A stretch of DNA of 64,000 nucleotides from Oscillospiraceae bacterium (GTDB taxonomy: Bacteria; Bacillota; Clostridia; Oscillospirales; Ruminococcaceae). The stretch lies in contig JAGAJN010000023.1 in NCBI GenBank assembly GCA_017828975.1, positions 46,899-110,898 of the forward strand, read 5' to 3'. The number at the start of each line of letters is the position of its first letter. The stretch's first letter is position 1. Made by a program: the position numbers and the translations under genes. Positions 1-8,216 of the stretch are shown piece after piece. Under the pieces are notes generated by a model. That model was not told the DNA's origin and searched no databases. It worked only from the letters and a program-made list of their open reading frames with translations.

Positions 1-452
1 TTGTCGTAGAAATAGACCTCATTACAGTAGGGGAGTATGGTCAGCAGGTCATCAAAACGCTTCCCGTATCTGCGGATAACGTCATCATCGGGTATGCTGT
101 GACCGCCCTTTTCAACACGGTTTTTAATGCGCTTAATGCTTTCCTCTGCGGAATTTACGCCGATGTAGTACAGCCTGATATAATAGTTGCGGTCGATAGC
201 TTTCTTGATGGTTTTCAGCGTTCGTGAGCCTGACAAAGTGGTTTCCTGAGTAAAGTTAATGCCCATTTCAAGGCTTTGATTTATGCGTTCGATAGCTGCT
301 TTTCCGCCTTGTAGCTTATCGCCGCCAAGCTTTGCGGTTATTTTATCTGTGTCAATGATAACGCCAAGGTCATTGCTTTTTGCAGATAAAACGCCTGTCA
401 GACTGCTTTTGCCAACTCCGTTTACACCGCCGATAATTGTATATATTTTCAT
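1..452 (-). CDS. Zeta-toxin-like P-loop ATPase/kinase (partial, C-terminus outside window)
   Basis: The reading frame starts at an ATG at 452 and runs off the left edge without a stop, giving about 150 residues. The N-terminus has a Walker A motif (GGVNGVGKSS, about residues 8-17). It is followed by IIDTDKI and a QETTLSG segment, the layout of the zeta toxin / AAA_33 group of small P-loop kinases. Chromosomal, unpaired copies of this family are common in Clostridia and need not be toxins. No epsilon-type antitoxin gene is visible upstream. The ribosome site is weak (GTGATG). The exact substrate cannot be inferred. Confidence 0.7.
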   Translation of the reverse strand, partial: MKIYTIIGGVNGVGKSSLTGVLSAKSNDLGVIIDTDKITAKLGGDKLQGGKAAIERINQSLEMGINFTQETTLSGSRTLKTIKKAIDRNYYIRLYYIGVNSAEESIKRIKNRVEKGGHSIPDDDVIRRYGKRFDDLLTILPYCNEVYFYD

Positions 453-524
453 TTATACATCACACTTTTCATTATAAAATTCTGAGATAGCTTGCTTATA
501 TTTTATATCAAAACATAAGATTTG

Positions 525-1397
525 TCAATCCCCCATAACCTTCCCAAAAAACTCCTCCGACGAAACATAAGCGGGACGGTTATACCTGTTCAGCGAATAA
601 AGACATTCGGGGTCACGGGTGATATAGTTCGGCTTTTCAAAGCAGTTGAGGGTCACACGAAAGCCCATGAACCTCAGCAGGGGAACACTTTCCTTTGAGA
701 TATATCCGTAGGGATAGGCAAACAGCTTCGGTTCAATGCCGCAGTTTTCTCTAAAGGCAACGCTAAACATGGAAATGTCACCTGTGAAAGCGGCGGCGTA
801 TTCCTCGGGTGATTCGTTCCATTTTTTCTTGCAGCCCTTTCGGGGAGATGTGCCGTGCATATCCCATGTGTGACAGCCTATCTCAATGCGTCCGCTTTCG
901 TCAAGCTCGGTTATCTCGTCCCATGTCAGGTAGGAATAGGCGGGATTGATGTCGCCGCTTTCGGAGGATTTTTGGCAGTATTCGCCCACGGGAGATATGA
1001 CCGCCTTCATGTCATATTTTTCCAGAAGCGGCAGAGCATAGGTCATATTGTTGTAAAAGCCGTCATCGAAGGTTATCATCACAGGCTTTTCGGGAAGCTC
1101 GCCGCCGCTGTCTGTGTATGCGATAAGGTCGTCGGAGAGGACAGCCGTCCAGCCGTTGTCGAAGAGCCATTTCAGGTCGTTTTCCAGCTGTTCGGGAGAT
1201 ATTACATAGCTGCCTTGCCTTGCGGGTTCTATGAGTATGCTGTGATACATTATTACGGGGAGAAATACACCGTCCGGTTCTGTGCTTGCCGGAATGCTTT
1301 TGGGGATATGTCCGATAAACGGGACAGCAATAATTGCCGCCGCCGCTATCATAGCCATAAGTCCCGACGCTTTTCTTAGATTTATGCAAATATACAT
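525..1397 (-). CDS. Polysaccharide deacetylase family protein, membrane-anchored or secreted
   Basis: 290 aa. A hydrophobic N-terminal segment (about residues 12-30) precedes a NodB-type domain: VIMYHSI, then the metal-site motif TFDDGFYNN, then CHTWDMHG and AYPYGYIS (the third conserved motif). The family removes acetyl groups from cell-wall or exopolysaccharide GlcNAc. The Asp-Asp pair and the His-containing motif are present, so it looks active, acting outside the membrane. A GGAG lies 10 nt before the ATG. It lies downstream of pcrA on the same strand, with a terminator between them, so it is probably its own unit. The exact substrate is unknown. Confidence 0.82.
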   Translation of the reverse strand: MYICINLRKASGLMAMIAAAAIIAVPFIGHIPKSIPASTEPDGVFLPVIMYHSILIEPARQGSYVISPEQLENDLKWLFDNGWTAVLSDDLIAYTDSGGELPEKPVMITFDDGFYNNMTYALPLLEKYDMKAVISPVGEYCQKSSESGDINPAYSYLTWDEITELDESGRIEIGCHTWDMHGTSPRKGCKKKWNESPEEYAAAFTGDISMFSVAFRENCGIEPKLFAYPYGYISKESVPLLRFMGFRVTLNCFEKPNYITRDPECLYSLNRYNRPAYVSSEEFFGKVMGD

Positions 1398-1451
1398 TTA
1401 ACATCAGCTCCGATTAATAGCGTTTGTACAAGTATATTTACAATATCAAAG

Positions 1452-1487
1452 AAAAATGCGTCCCCACCGAAAAACGGTGAGAACGCA
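1452..1487 (-). terminator. Rho-independent terminator of pcrA
   Basis: Inverted repeat with arms TGCGTCCCCACCG / CGGTGAGAACGC around an A-rich loop. It is followed on the minus strand by a T run (A run at 1452-1456), immediately after the pcrA stop. Confidence 0.8.
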
Positions 1488-1495
1488 AAATGTAT

Positions 1496-3880
1496 TCACG
1501 ACAGCTTGGTAAGCTTTGCAAAATTAGCCATGATCTTTTTCGTGCCGACGCTGTCGAAGTTTACCTCAAGCATTGCATCATTGGACATTTTTTTGACGGA
1601 AACTATGGTACCTTCGCCGAAAACCTTGTGCTTGACTCTCTCTCCCTCGGAATAATCTGCGGAGGCTGCGGCACTTTGCTTTGCAGCTGCGGTCTTTCTT
1701 TCCATAAGCTCGTTCTGAAGGGAGAATGGGTTTCTTCCGCCGTTTGCAGCGATAATACCCTCGTCCTTTTCGACCTTTTTGGTTTTAACGGTCCTGTCTA
1801 TCTTTTCCAGAAGGTCACTGTCTATCTCCTTGACAAATCTGGAAACGAAGTTGCGTGTTGTGCTGCCGAATATCATTCGCTGTGCGGCGTAAGTAAGGTA
1901 GAGGTGCTTCTTTGCACGGGTGATAGCCACATATGCAAGTCTGCGCTCCTCCTCCATATCCTCCAGAGAATCCATAGAGCGGGTGCCGGGGAAGATACCC
2001 TCTTCCATTCCCACGATAAACACCTCGGGGAATTCCAGACCCTTTGCGGAGTGCATTGTCATCAGGCAGACAGCATTGTCGTCCTCCGAAAGCCTGTCAA
2101 CATCGGTATAGAGGGATATTTCCTCCAAAAATTCCGACAGGGACGGTTCATCGGAGCTTTCGGTATATTCCTGCATGGTAGATTTCAGCTCGGCAATATT
2201 TTCAAGTCTGCCCTGACCCTCATCGCCCTGACCTGCAAGTGCGGCAGCATAGCCCGACTTATCCATGATAAGGTCAAGCAGCTCGGGAAGGTCAAGCTCT
2301 TCCGCCTTTTCCGCAAACATATCAAAGGTCTTTGCCAGCGAAGAAAGTGCGGCAGCCTTCTTTGACAGCAGCGGATAATTCTCCGCATCTCTCATAATTT
2401 CGATAGGTGAGCTGCCCAGGTCGTTCGCTATCTGCTCGATCATTGAAACGGTAGCTTCACCGATACCTCTTTTAGGCTCGTTGATTATCCTCTTGAAACG
2501 GAGCATATCTCTCTGATTGTTAATCACCGACAGATAGGCAATAACGTCCTTTATCTCCTTGCGGTCGTAGAATTTTACGCCGCCGATAACACGGTAGGGA
2601 ATACCCGAAGCGGTCATCGCACGTTCCAGCGAGTTTGACTGAGCATTCATTCTGTAAAGCACGGCGTGATCCTTATAGGACATACCGTTATGGACATTTT
2701 CAAGTATCTTGTTAGCAACGAACTTGGATTCTGCAGCCTCGTCGGGAGCCTTGAAAAGCACCACCTTGTCGCCGTCGCCGTTCTCAGTCCACAGCTTCTT
2801 TTCCTTTCTGCCCGTGTTATTTCCGATAACTCCGTTGGCGGCGGACAGGATATTCTGCGTTGAACGGTAATTCTGTTCAAGGCGGATAACAGCGGCATTC
2901 TCAAACTGCTCCTCAAAGCTGAGGATATTTTCGATAGTCGCCCCTCTGAACTTGTAGATGGACTGATCGTCATCACCCACGACACAGAGATTTTTATGTC
3001 CCGCCGAAAGCAGGCTTATAAGACGGTACTGAGCCTGATTGGTGTCCTGATATTCGTCCACCATAATGTACTTGTATTTTCTGCGGTATTTATCGAGAAT
3101 ATCGGGGAATTTCTCAAACAGCTCAACAGTCAGGCAGATAATATCATCGAAATCAAGGGCATTTGCGCTCCTGAGTCTATCCTGATAAAGCTTGTATATC
3201 TTGGCAATGGTGTTCTTGCGATAGTCGTTCTGTGTGTTTTCCAGAAAATCCTGCGGAGTGATGAGCTTATCCTTTGCCGACGAGATAATGCCCGCCATGG
3301 ACTTGGGAGGGAACAGCTTCTCGGAAACGTCCAGCTCGGCAATGCACGCCTTCAGCAGACGCTGCGAATCATCGCTGTCATAGATAGCAAAGCCGCTGCC
3401 GTAGCCCAGAGCCTCTATCTCCCGCCTGAGTATTCTCACGCAGGCAGAATGGAAGGTAGCCGCACAAATGTCCTGACCTTCATCGCCAAGCTTTGCGGTT
3501 ATCCTGTCCCGAAGCTCGCCCGCTGCCTTGTTTGTGAAGGTGATAGCGAGGATATTCCAGGACTTAGGCGTGTCACAGGCGACAATATCACGAAGCCTTG
3601 AAGCGTCGGTTTCCTTGCCCTCCGCAAATGCACGGAGGAACGAAAGGTCGTCCTCGGAAGCGCCGTCGGGAACCTTATCGTTCATATAAGCATTTCCGAA
3701 ATAGATAAGATTAACGCAGCGGTTTACAAGGACTGAGGTCTTTCCGCTGCCTGCGCCCGCCAGTACAAGGACAGGCCCGCAAACGGTGAAAACAGCCTTT
3801 TTCTGCTCGGGATTCAGATTATCGAAATACTTTTCCAAAGCTCTTTTCCTTGCTTCAATAAAAGCGTTAGTTTCAACCAT
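1496..3880 (-). CDS. pcrA: UvrD/PcrA-type ATP-dependent DNA helicase
   Basis: 794 aa, slightly longer than typical PcrA. Superfamily 1A motifs are seen in order: Q-motif LNPEQKKAV (23-30), Walker A AGAGSGKT (41-48), DEYQDT (275-280), GDDDQSIYKFRGA (302-314), QNYRST, MTMHSAKGLEFP, and YVAITRAKK. The C-terminal GERVKHKVFGEGTIVSV is the Tudor-like domain PcrA uses to contact RNA polymerase. The protein is a 3'-5' helicase in nucleotide excision repair and in clearing replication-transcription conflicts. The start has AAGGGGAG 11 nt upstream. An acidic insertion near residues 70-95, in the 1A/1B region, is somewhat unusual. Confidence 0.95.
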   Translation of the reverse strand: MVETNAFIEARKRALEKYFDNLNPEQKKAVFTVCGPVLVLAGAGSGKTSVLVNRCVNLIYFGNAYMNDKVPDGASEDDLSFLRAFAEGKETDASRLRDIVACDTPKSWNILAITFTNKAAGELRDRITAKLGDEGQDICAATFHSACVRILRREIEALGYGSGFAIYDSDDSQRLLKACIAELDVSEKLFPPKSMAGIISSAKDKLITPQDFLENTQNDYRKNTIAKIYKLYQDRLRSANALDFDDIICLTVELFEKFPDILDKYRRKYKYIMVDEYQDTNQAQYRLISLLSAGHKNLCVVGDDDQSIYKFRGATIENILSFEEQFENAAVIRLEQNYRSTQNILSAANGVIGNNTGRKEKKLWTENGDGDKVVLFKAPDEAAESKFVANKILENVHNGMSYKDHAVLYRMNAQSNSLERAMTASGIPYRVIGGVKFYDRKEIKDVIAYLSVINNQRDMLRFKRIINEPKRGIGEATVSMIEQIANDLGSSPIEIMRDAENYPLLSKKAAALSSLAKTFDMFAEKAEELDLPELLDLIMDKSGYAAALAGQGDEGQGRLENIAELKSTMQEYTESSDEPSLSEFLEEISLYTDVDRLSEDDNAVCLMTMHSAKGLEFPEVFIVGMEEGIFPGTRSMDSLEDMEEERRLAYVAITRAKKHLYLTYAAQRMIFGSTTRNFVSRFVKEIDSDLLEKIDRTVKTKKVEKDEGIIAANGGRNPFSLQNELMERKTAAAKQSAAASADYSEGERVKHKVFGEGTIVSVKKMSNDAMLEVNFDSVGTKKIMANFAKLTKLS

Positions 3881-4127
3881 ATATCATAATTCTCCCCTTG
3901 GATATGCAGTGAATTCTAATAGCAGCTATCTGCCGCTAATTAAGATTATACCATATTTTCTTTTGCAATAAAAGTACCTTTTTCATATTTAACATTTTTC
4001 TAACAGTTATTTTATAGTTTTCTTGTAATGGTATTTTTTACAGGGAAAATTTTACATTTCCTAGTACGGCAGCTTTGTAAAAGCGGCAGCCTTTGTGTGG
4101 TCTGTAACTATGTGAGCTTGCCTGCCG

Positions 4128-4164
4128 CCGACGCTTTTCGTTTTCTCCGCAGAAAAGCGGTCGG
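4128..4164 (+). repeat. Inverted repeat in the leader of the NSS transporter gene
   Basis: Arms CCGACGCTTTTC and GAAAAGCGGTCGG can form a 12-bp stem with one bulge and a 12-nt loop. No T run follows, so it is not a standard terminator. The rest of 3881-4218 is AT-rich and shows no gene. Confidence 0.4.
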
Positions 4165-4218
4165 CTGTATATTCCGCAAAAATTGGGGAAAACTACGTCC
4201 ATTAAACCGAAAGGACTG

Positions 4219-5553
4219 ATGAAAATGCAGGCAGAACGGGAAAGCTGGTCGGGAAAATTCGGCTTTATTATGGCGGCAGCAGGCTCGGCTATCGGGCTGG
4301 GAAATATCTGGAAATTCCCCTATATGGCGGGGACAAGCGGCGGAGCGGTTTTTCTCATTGCCTATGTGATATTCCTCTTTCTGCTGGGAGTGCCCGTAAT
4401 GACAGCTGAGATCTCCGTGGGACGGTTTGCGGGAATGAACGCCGTGGATTCCTGCCGACGCATATCGGAGAAATGGGAATTCGTTGGCTGGATCGGTCTT
4501 GCGGGAGCGTTCGCCATACTGTCCTATTACAGCGTGGTGGGCGGCTGGGTGATAAAGTACGCATTAAAATATCTGAGAGGCATCGGCACGGGGGACACCG
4601 AGGCTTATTTTAACAGCTTCGTTTCAAAAACGGGGGAGCCTGTGCTGCTGCATATCATCTTTTTGCTGGTGTGTGCCCTGATAGTCCTCTGCGGCGTTTC
4701 GGCGGGGATAGAGCGGGTCAGCAAGATACTGCTGCCGCTTTTGTTTGTACTGCTTATCGTTACAGCGGCGTTTTCGCTTTCTCTGCCGAACGCCGAGGAG
4801 GGCGTAAGATTTTTTCTTGTGCCGAAGCTGTCCGAGGTCAACGGGTGGGGGAGTGTCTGCCTGAATGCTATGGGACAGGTCTTTTTCAGCCTGTCCTTGG
4901 GAATGGGAACGCTTATCACCTATGGCAGCTATCTTAAAAAGGACAGCAATATCCGTTCCTCCGCATATACCATAATTGCGCTGGACAGCATTGCGGCAGT
5001 CCTTTCGGGCTTTGCGGTAATGCCTGCGGTCTTTTCTGTGGGGCTGGAGCCGAGATCAGGTCCCGGACTGCTTTTCCTGACCTTGCCCGCCGTGTTCGAT
5101 TCCGTACCGTTCGGCAGATGGGTGGCGGTGGCGTTCTTCCTGCTGGTGCTTCTGGCGGCGGTCACGTCAGCTATATCGCTGATGGAGGTGCTTATCGCAT
5201 TTCTGACGGGCAGGCTGGGAATGAAGCGCATCTCAGCCGTAATTTTGCTGACGATCGTGCTGGGAATAACGGGAGCAATATCCTCATTGTCAAACGGCAT
5301 ATTGTCGGATATGCTCATCTTCGGAATGACATTTTTTGATTTTATGTCCTTTTTATCGGACAAGATAATCATGCCCATCGGCGGACTGCTGATGTGCCTG
5401 CTTGTGGGCTATGTCTGGGGAATTCCCGCCGCCGCAAACGAAATAAGCAACGGAGGAAAGCTTCCATTCCGAGGAAAAAATCTGTTTTCCTTTGTTATAA
5501 GATATGTATCTCCCGCACTGATAATAATAGTTTTTGTTTCCTCGTTTTTCTAA
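4219..5553 (+). CDS. Sodium-dependent transporter of the NSS (SNF) family
   Basis: About 444 aa from the ATG at 4219. That start is preceded by GAAAGGA and is preferred over an in-frame ATG at 4183. It opens with WSGKFGFIMAAAGSAIGLGN, the hallmark of bacterial neurotransmitter:sodium symporters (LeuT/MhsT fold). The unwound TM1 carries the sodium and substrate sites. About 11 hydrophobic segments follow, ending in a short charged-plus-hydrophobic tail. The family imports amino acids (often hydrophobic or aromatic) with Na+. The substrate is not readable here. It is a single gene, convergent with the repeat-protein gene. Confidence 0.9.
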   Translation: MKMQAERESWSGKFGFIMAAAGSAIGLGNIWKFPYMAGTSGGAVFLIAYVIFLFLLGVPVMTAEISVGRFAGMNAVDSCRRISEKWEFVGWIGLAGAFAILSYYSVVGGWVIKYALKYLRGIGTGDTEAYFNSFVSKTGEPVLLHIIFLLVCALIVLCGVSAGIERVSKILLPLLFVLLIVTAAFSLSLPNAEEGVRFFLVPKLSEVNGWGSVCLNAMGQVFFSLSLGMGTLITYGSYLKKDSNIRSSAYTIIALDSIAAVLSGFAVMPAVFSVGLEPRSGPGLLFLTLPAVFDSVPFGRWVAVAFFLLVLLAAVTSAISLMEVLIAFLTGRLGMKRISAVILLTIVLGITGAISSLSNGILSDMLIFGMTFFDFMSFLSDKIIMPIGGLLMCLLVGYVWGIPAAANEISNGGKLPFRGKNLFSFVIRYVSPALIIIVFVSSFF

Positions 5554-5586
5554 AAAAAGCCGCACCCCCGAAAACGGGAGTGCGGC
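5552..5586 (-). terminator. Terminator of the 789-aa repeat-protein gene
   Basis: GCCGCAC-CCCCG / CGGG-AGTGCGGC hairpin with an AAAA loop. On the minus strand it is followed by seven T. It sits between convergent genes and may stop both. Confidence 0.8.
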
Positions 5587-5619
5587 AAAGCCTTATAAAG
5601 GCAATTATGTCGGTCAATA

Positions 5620-7989
5620 TCAGCCCTGATCCTTCATAATGATAAGAGCGTAGATACCGGAAGTATCAACATCAAAGGTAGCATAGCCATTGCTGTCAAT
5701 GGTAGCATAATCTGTTCTGATAAGGTAGTTGTTAGCGGGGTCGTATCTGAACAGCTTGGCAGTCTTGCCGGCATTTCTGGTCTTGAATTTAACTGTCATC
5801 TGACCTGTGAAGCCGAACTTGGTAATGGTAGGATTGCCGATGGTGATCTCAGCATAGCTCTGAGCGAGGGCATCTGCAGCCTTCTTCAGACCAACGGGAA
5901 TATCGGTGGTGTTGTACTTGATATAGATGTTGGTGTTGTCAACGGCATTGTTGGTAATATCATTGCCGTTTATCTTCCATACCGCACCGTTGGACATTAC
6001 CAGCTCAACATTTTTGTTAGTACCCTTGAAGCTGTCGAGGAATTTCTTGGACAGAGTGTTTGTCTTGTTCATGTTGATCTTGGTAGTGGTGCCGAGAGAA
6101 GCGTTCTTGACCTGATTGATAAGTGCGCTCCAGCCCTTTACTCTGGACGAATTGTACAGATAGGGGTCATCGGAGTTGACCTTTTCATTCAGAGAAGCGT
6201 AATATTCATCGCAGTTTGCTGCGCCTGACTTAGGATAGTATCTGCCGTTATCGTCATCGCAGTCCTTGGTAAAATAGTAGTGACCGTTTACATAAACGAT
6301 ACCGTTGTTGTATGCGACATAGCTTGTGTAGTTGTGGGAATAGCCCTTTGCATCTGCCTTGGGGGAATATCTCTTTGTAACGTAGTCATATGTGCAGTCG
6401 GTCTTGTTGTAATATTTGCCGTTGACATAGACCATGTAGTCATATTCCTTGTATTCGCCGTACTGAGCATCGTAGTTGACAGCACCCTTCTTGGGGTAAT
6501 ATCTGCCGTGGTCGTAATCGCAGTCCTCTATCTTGTAATAGTGGCTGTTTACGTAAACAACGTTCTTGTCAATGAGCTTATAGTTGGTGTAAAGGTTGTT
6601 GTAGCCTGTTGCTGTGTTGTAGGGGACATACCTTCCGTCGGACTTATAGCACTCGGTCAGGTCGTAATACAGACCGTTGATGTAAACCATTGTGTCATAA
6701 ACCTTGTAGGAGGAGTAAGCAGCGTCAACATTGGAAGCGCCCGACTTGGGGTAATATCTGCCGTTGTCGTTTACGCAGTCGGACTTGGTGTAATAGTGAC
6801 CGTTTACATAAACTGTGTTAAGGTCAACATCGCGGTAGCTGGAGTAATAGTTAGCGTAACCCACAGCGTTCTTGTAGGGGACATATCTCTTTGTGCTTGT
6901 GTCAAGATAGCAGTCGCTCTTGTCGTAATATTTGCCGCCGATGAAATACATCTGGTCCAGCTCTTTGTAGTTGGAGTAAGCATATGTATCATCATACTTG
7001 CTAACGTCCTTGGGGTAGTATCTGCCGTTGTCGAGAACGCAGTCGCTGATGAGATAGTAGTGACCGTTTACATAAACAACGCCGTCGCTGTACTCCTTGT
7101 AGCTGGAGTAATAGTGGTCATAATACTTTGCGCCCTCTCTGGGGATATATCTGCCGTTCTTGTCCAGAACGCAGTCTGTCTTGTCGTAGTATTTGCCGTT
7201 ATAGCGTATAATGCCGTTTACATACTCAAGATAGTCGCTGCCGTCCTGAGCGGTGCCGTCAAGGCTGGAGGGGTAATATCTTCCGTTATCGAAAATGCAG
7301 TCAGACTTATTGTAGTAGTTTCCGTTTACATAAACCTGATTTCCGTTATCCTGATAGGAAGAATAGTAATGGTTATACCAGGTGCTGTACTGTGTGGGGA
7401 CATACTTGCCGTTTACGTAATTGCACTCTTTCTTAACGTAATACTTTCCGTCAATGTAAACGGTGTACTCGTCATATTCCTTGTATGAAACTGCGGTGGA
7501 AGCACCCGACTTGGGATAGTATCTGCCGTGGTCCTCAACGCAGTCTGTCTTGTTGTAGATAAGACCGTTTACGGTCACGGTGCCGTTGCCGTTGTCCTTA
7601 TAGGAAATATAATAGTAGTCGTATCCGACAGCATTTGTGTAGGGAACATATCTGTTTGTCTTGGTATCGAAGTAGCAGTTGTACATATCGTAGTACTTTC
7701 CTTCGATGCGTACGACCTTATTATCAAACTCCTTGTAGGTAGTGTCCACGGGCTTTGTGGTGTCATTGGTATCGCCCTCGTAATATGGAGTGGCGTCGTT
7801 GTAGGGGATATATACTCCGTTTGCAGTCAGGAAGCATTCGGACTTAAGATAGTAAGCATTTCTGCTTGCGACATAGACGTAGTTGGGGTTATTGGAATAT
7901 GTAGCAGCAGATGCTCCTATGCAGCCAAAGGTCTGAGCTGCCAGAACTGCGGACAGAACAGCCGCTGCGGCTCTTTTGTTGAATTTCAT
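5620..7989 (-). CDS. Secreted protein with 13 tyrosine-rich tandem repeats and a C-terminal domain shared with its neighbour
   Basis: 789 aa. There is a signal peptide (1-30, cleavage near GASA-AT). Residues about 34-605 are 13 imperfect repeats of 38-55 residues. After the first unit, two repeat types alternate six times. One type reads like VYVNGHYYxKSDCxxDNGRYYPKSGA; the other has a TKRYVPYxNAxGY ending. Almost every unit keeps one Cys in a DC/EC pair. Residues 606-789 form a distinct domain (NMNKT, SKKFL, VMSNGAVWKINGNDI, KYNTTDIP, AGKTAKLFRYD) found again at the end of the next gene. No SLH, LPXTG or clear lipobox is seen. AAAGGAGAT precedes the ATG. Function unknown; a surface or matrix role is inference. 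Confidence 0.85.
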   Translation of the reverse strand: MKFNKRAAAAVLSAVLAAQTFGCIGASAATYSNNPNYVYVASRNAYYLKSECFLTANGVYIPYNDATPYYEGDTNDTTKPVDTTYKEFDNKVVRIEGKYYDMYNCYFDTKTNRYVPYTNAVGYDYYYISYKDNGNGTVTVNGLIYNKTDCVEDHGRYYPKSGASTAVSYKEYDEYTVYIDGKYYVKKECNYVNGKYVPTQYSTWYNHYYSSYQDNGNQVYVNGNYYNKSDCIFDNGRYYPSSLDGTAQDGSDYLEYVNGIIRYNGKYYDKTDCVLDKNGRYIPREGAKYYDHYYSSYKEYSDGVVYVNGHYYLISDCVLDNGRYYPKDVSKYDDTYAYSNYKELDQMYFIGGKYYDKSDCYLDTSTKRYVPYKNAVGYANYYSSYRDVDLNTVYVNGHYYTKSDCVNDNGRYYPKSGASNVDAAYSSYKVYDTMVYINGLYYDLTECYKSDGRYVPYNTATGYNNLYTNYKLIDKNVVYVNSHYYKIEDCDYDHGRYYPKKGAVNYDAQYGEYKEYDYMVYVNGKYYNKTDCTYDYVTKRYSPKADAKGYSHNYTSYVAYNNGIVYVNGHYYFTKDCDDDNGRYYPKSGAANCDEYYASLNEKVNSDDPYLYNSSRVKGWSALINQVKNASLGTTTKINMNKTNTLSKKFLDSFKGTNKNVELVMSNGAVWKINGNDITNNAVDNTNIYIKYNTTDIPVGLKKAADALAQSYAEITIGNPTITKFGFTGQMTVKFKTRNAGKTAKLFRYDPANNYLIRTDYATIDSNGYATFDVDTSGIYALIIMKDQG
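6175..7890 (-). repeat. Coding tandem repeat region (about 260-nt dyads of two alternating units)
   Basis: Encodes the 13 tyrosine-rich units of the 789-aa protein. Units at the 5' end are the most diverged. Type-A units (HYY...DNGRYYPKSGA) are the most alike. The period of the A/B pair is about 85 residues. Long open frames on the opposite strand here are a by-product of repeated TAC/TAT codons. Confidence 0.75.
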
Positions 7990-8062
7990 AAAATTATCTC
8001 CTTTTCTGTTTATTCGGTAAAGGTCTGAAGCAGATCGGAAATTGAATTCCTTTTATATGCCT

Positions 8063-8090
8063 ATTATAACACATTTTTTATGTAAAGCAA
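8063..8090 (-). promoter_or_regulatory. Promoter of the 789-aa repeat-protein gene
   Basis: Minus strand: TTGCTT, 16-nt spacer, TATAAT. The spacer ends in ATGTGT before the -10. The neighbouring paralogue has the same architecture. Confidence 0.6.
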
Positions 8091-8144
8091 TTAAAATTCG
8101 GCAAAATTTAGTTACAAATCAGTTACAAGTTACCATAGTCAACT

Positions 8145-8178
8145 CAGGGGCTCGGACCATAAAACCCGAACCCCCTGT
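8145..8178. terminator. Possible weak terminator / inverted repeat after the 444-aa gene
   Basis: Imperfect arms CAGGGGCTCGG and CCGAACCCCCTG around an AT-rich loop, between the two repeat-protein genes. There is no T run on the minus strand; a short T-rich stretch follows on the plus strand. The role is uncertain. Confidence 0.4.
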
Positions 8179-8216
8179 TTTATCTGAAATTGTCTTTGAA
8201 ATATCGGAAAACCCCG

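Noticed and set aside
1-452. Toxin-antitoxin locus at the left edge
   Set aside because: Only the P-loop kinase part is visible and no antitoxin precedes it; chromosomal homologues of this fold are often not toxins.
1490-2365. 291-codon plus-strand frame inside pcrA
   Set aside because: PcrA motifs on the minus strand cover this DNA in full; the frame has no ribosome site and begins in the terminator.
6280-7488. 402-codon open frame on the plus strand across the repeat-protein gene
   Set aside because: It is the mirror of repeated Tyr/Asn/Gly codons on the minus strand. The true gene has a signal peptide, ribosome site, promoter and terminator; this frame has a Val/Ile-rich low-complexity product and no start signal.
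6175-7890. Regular repeats considered as a CRISPR array
   Set aside because: The units are 120-150 nt, diverged, in frame and translated; there are no identical short repeats with unique spacers.
7890-7989. Lipoprotein signal (Cys at TFGC) in the 789-aa protein
   Set aside because: The residues before the Cys do not fit a lipobox, and a standard cleavage site (ASA-AT) lies a few residues later.
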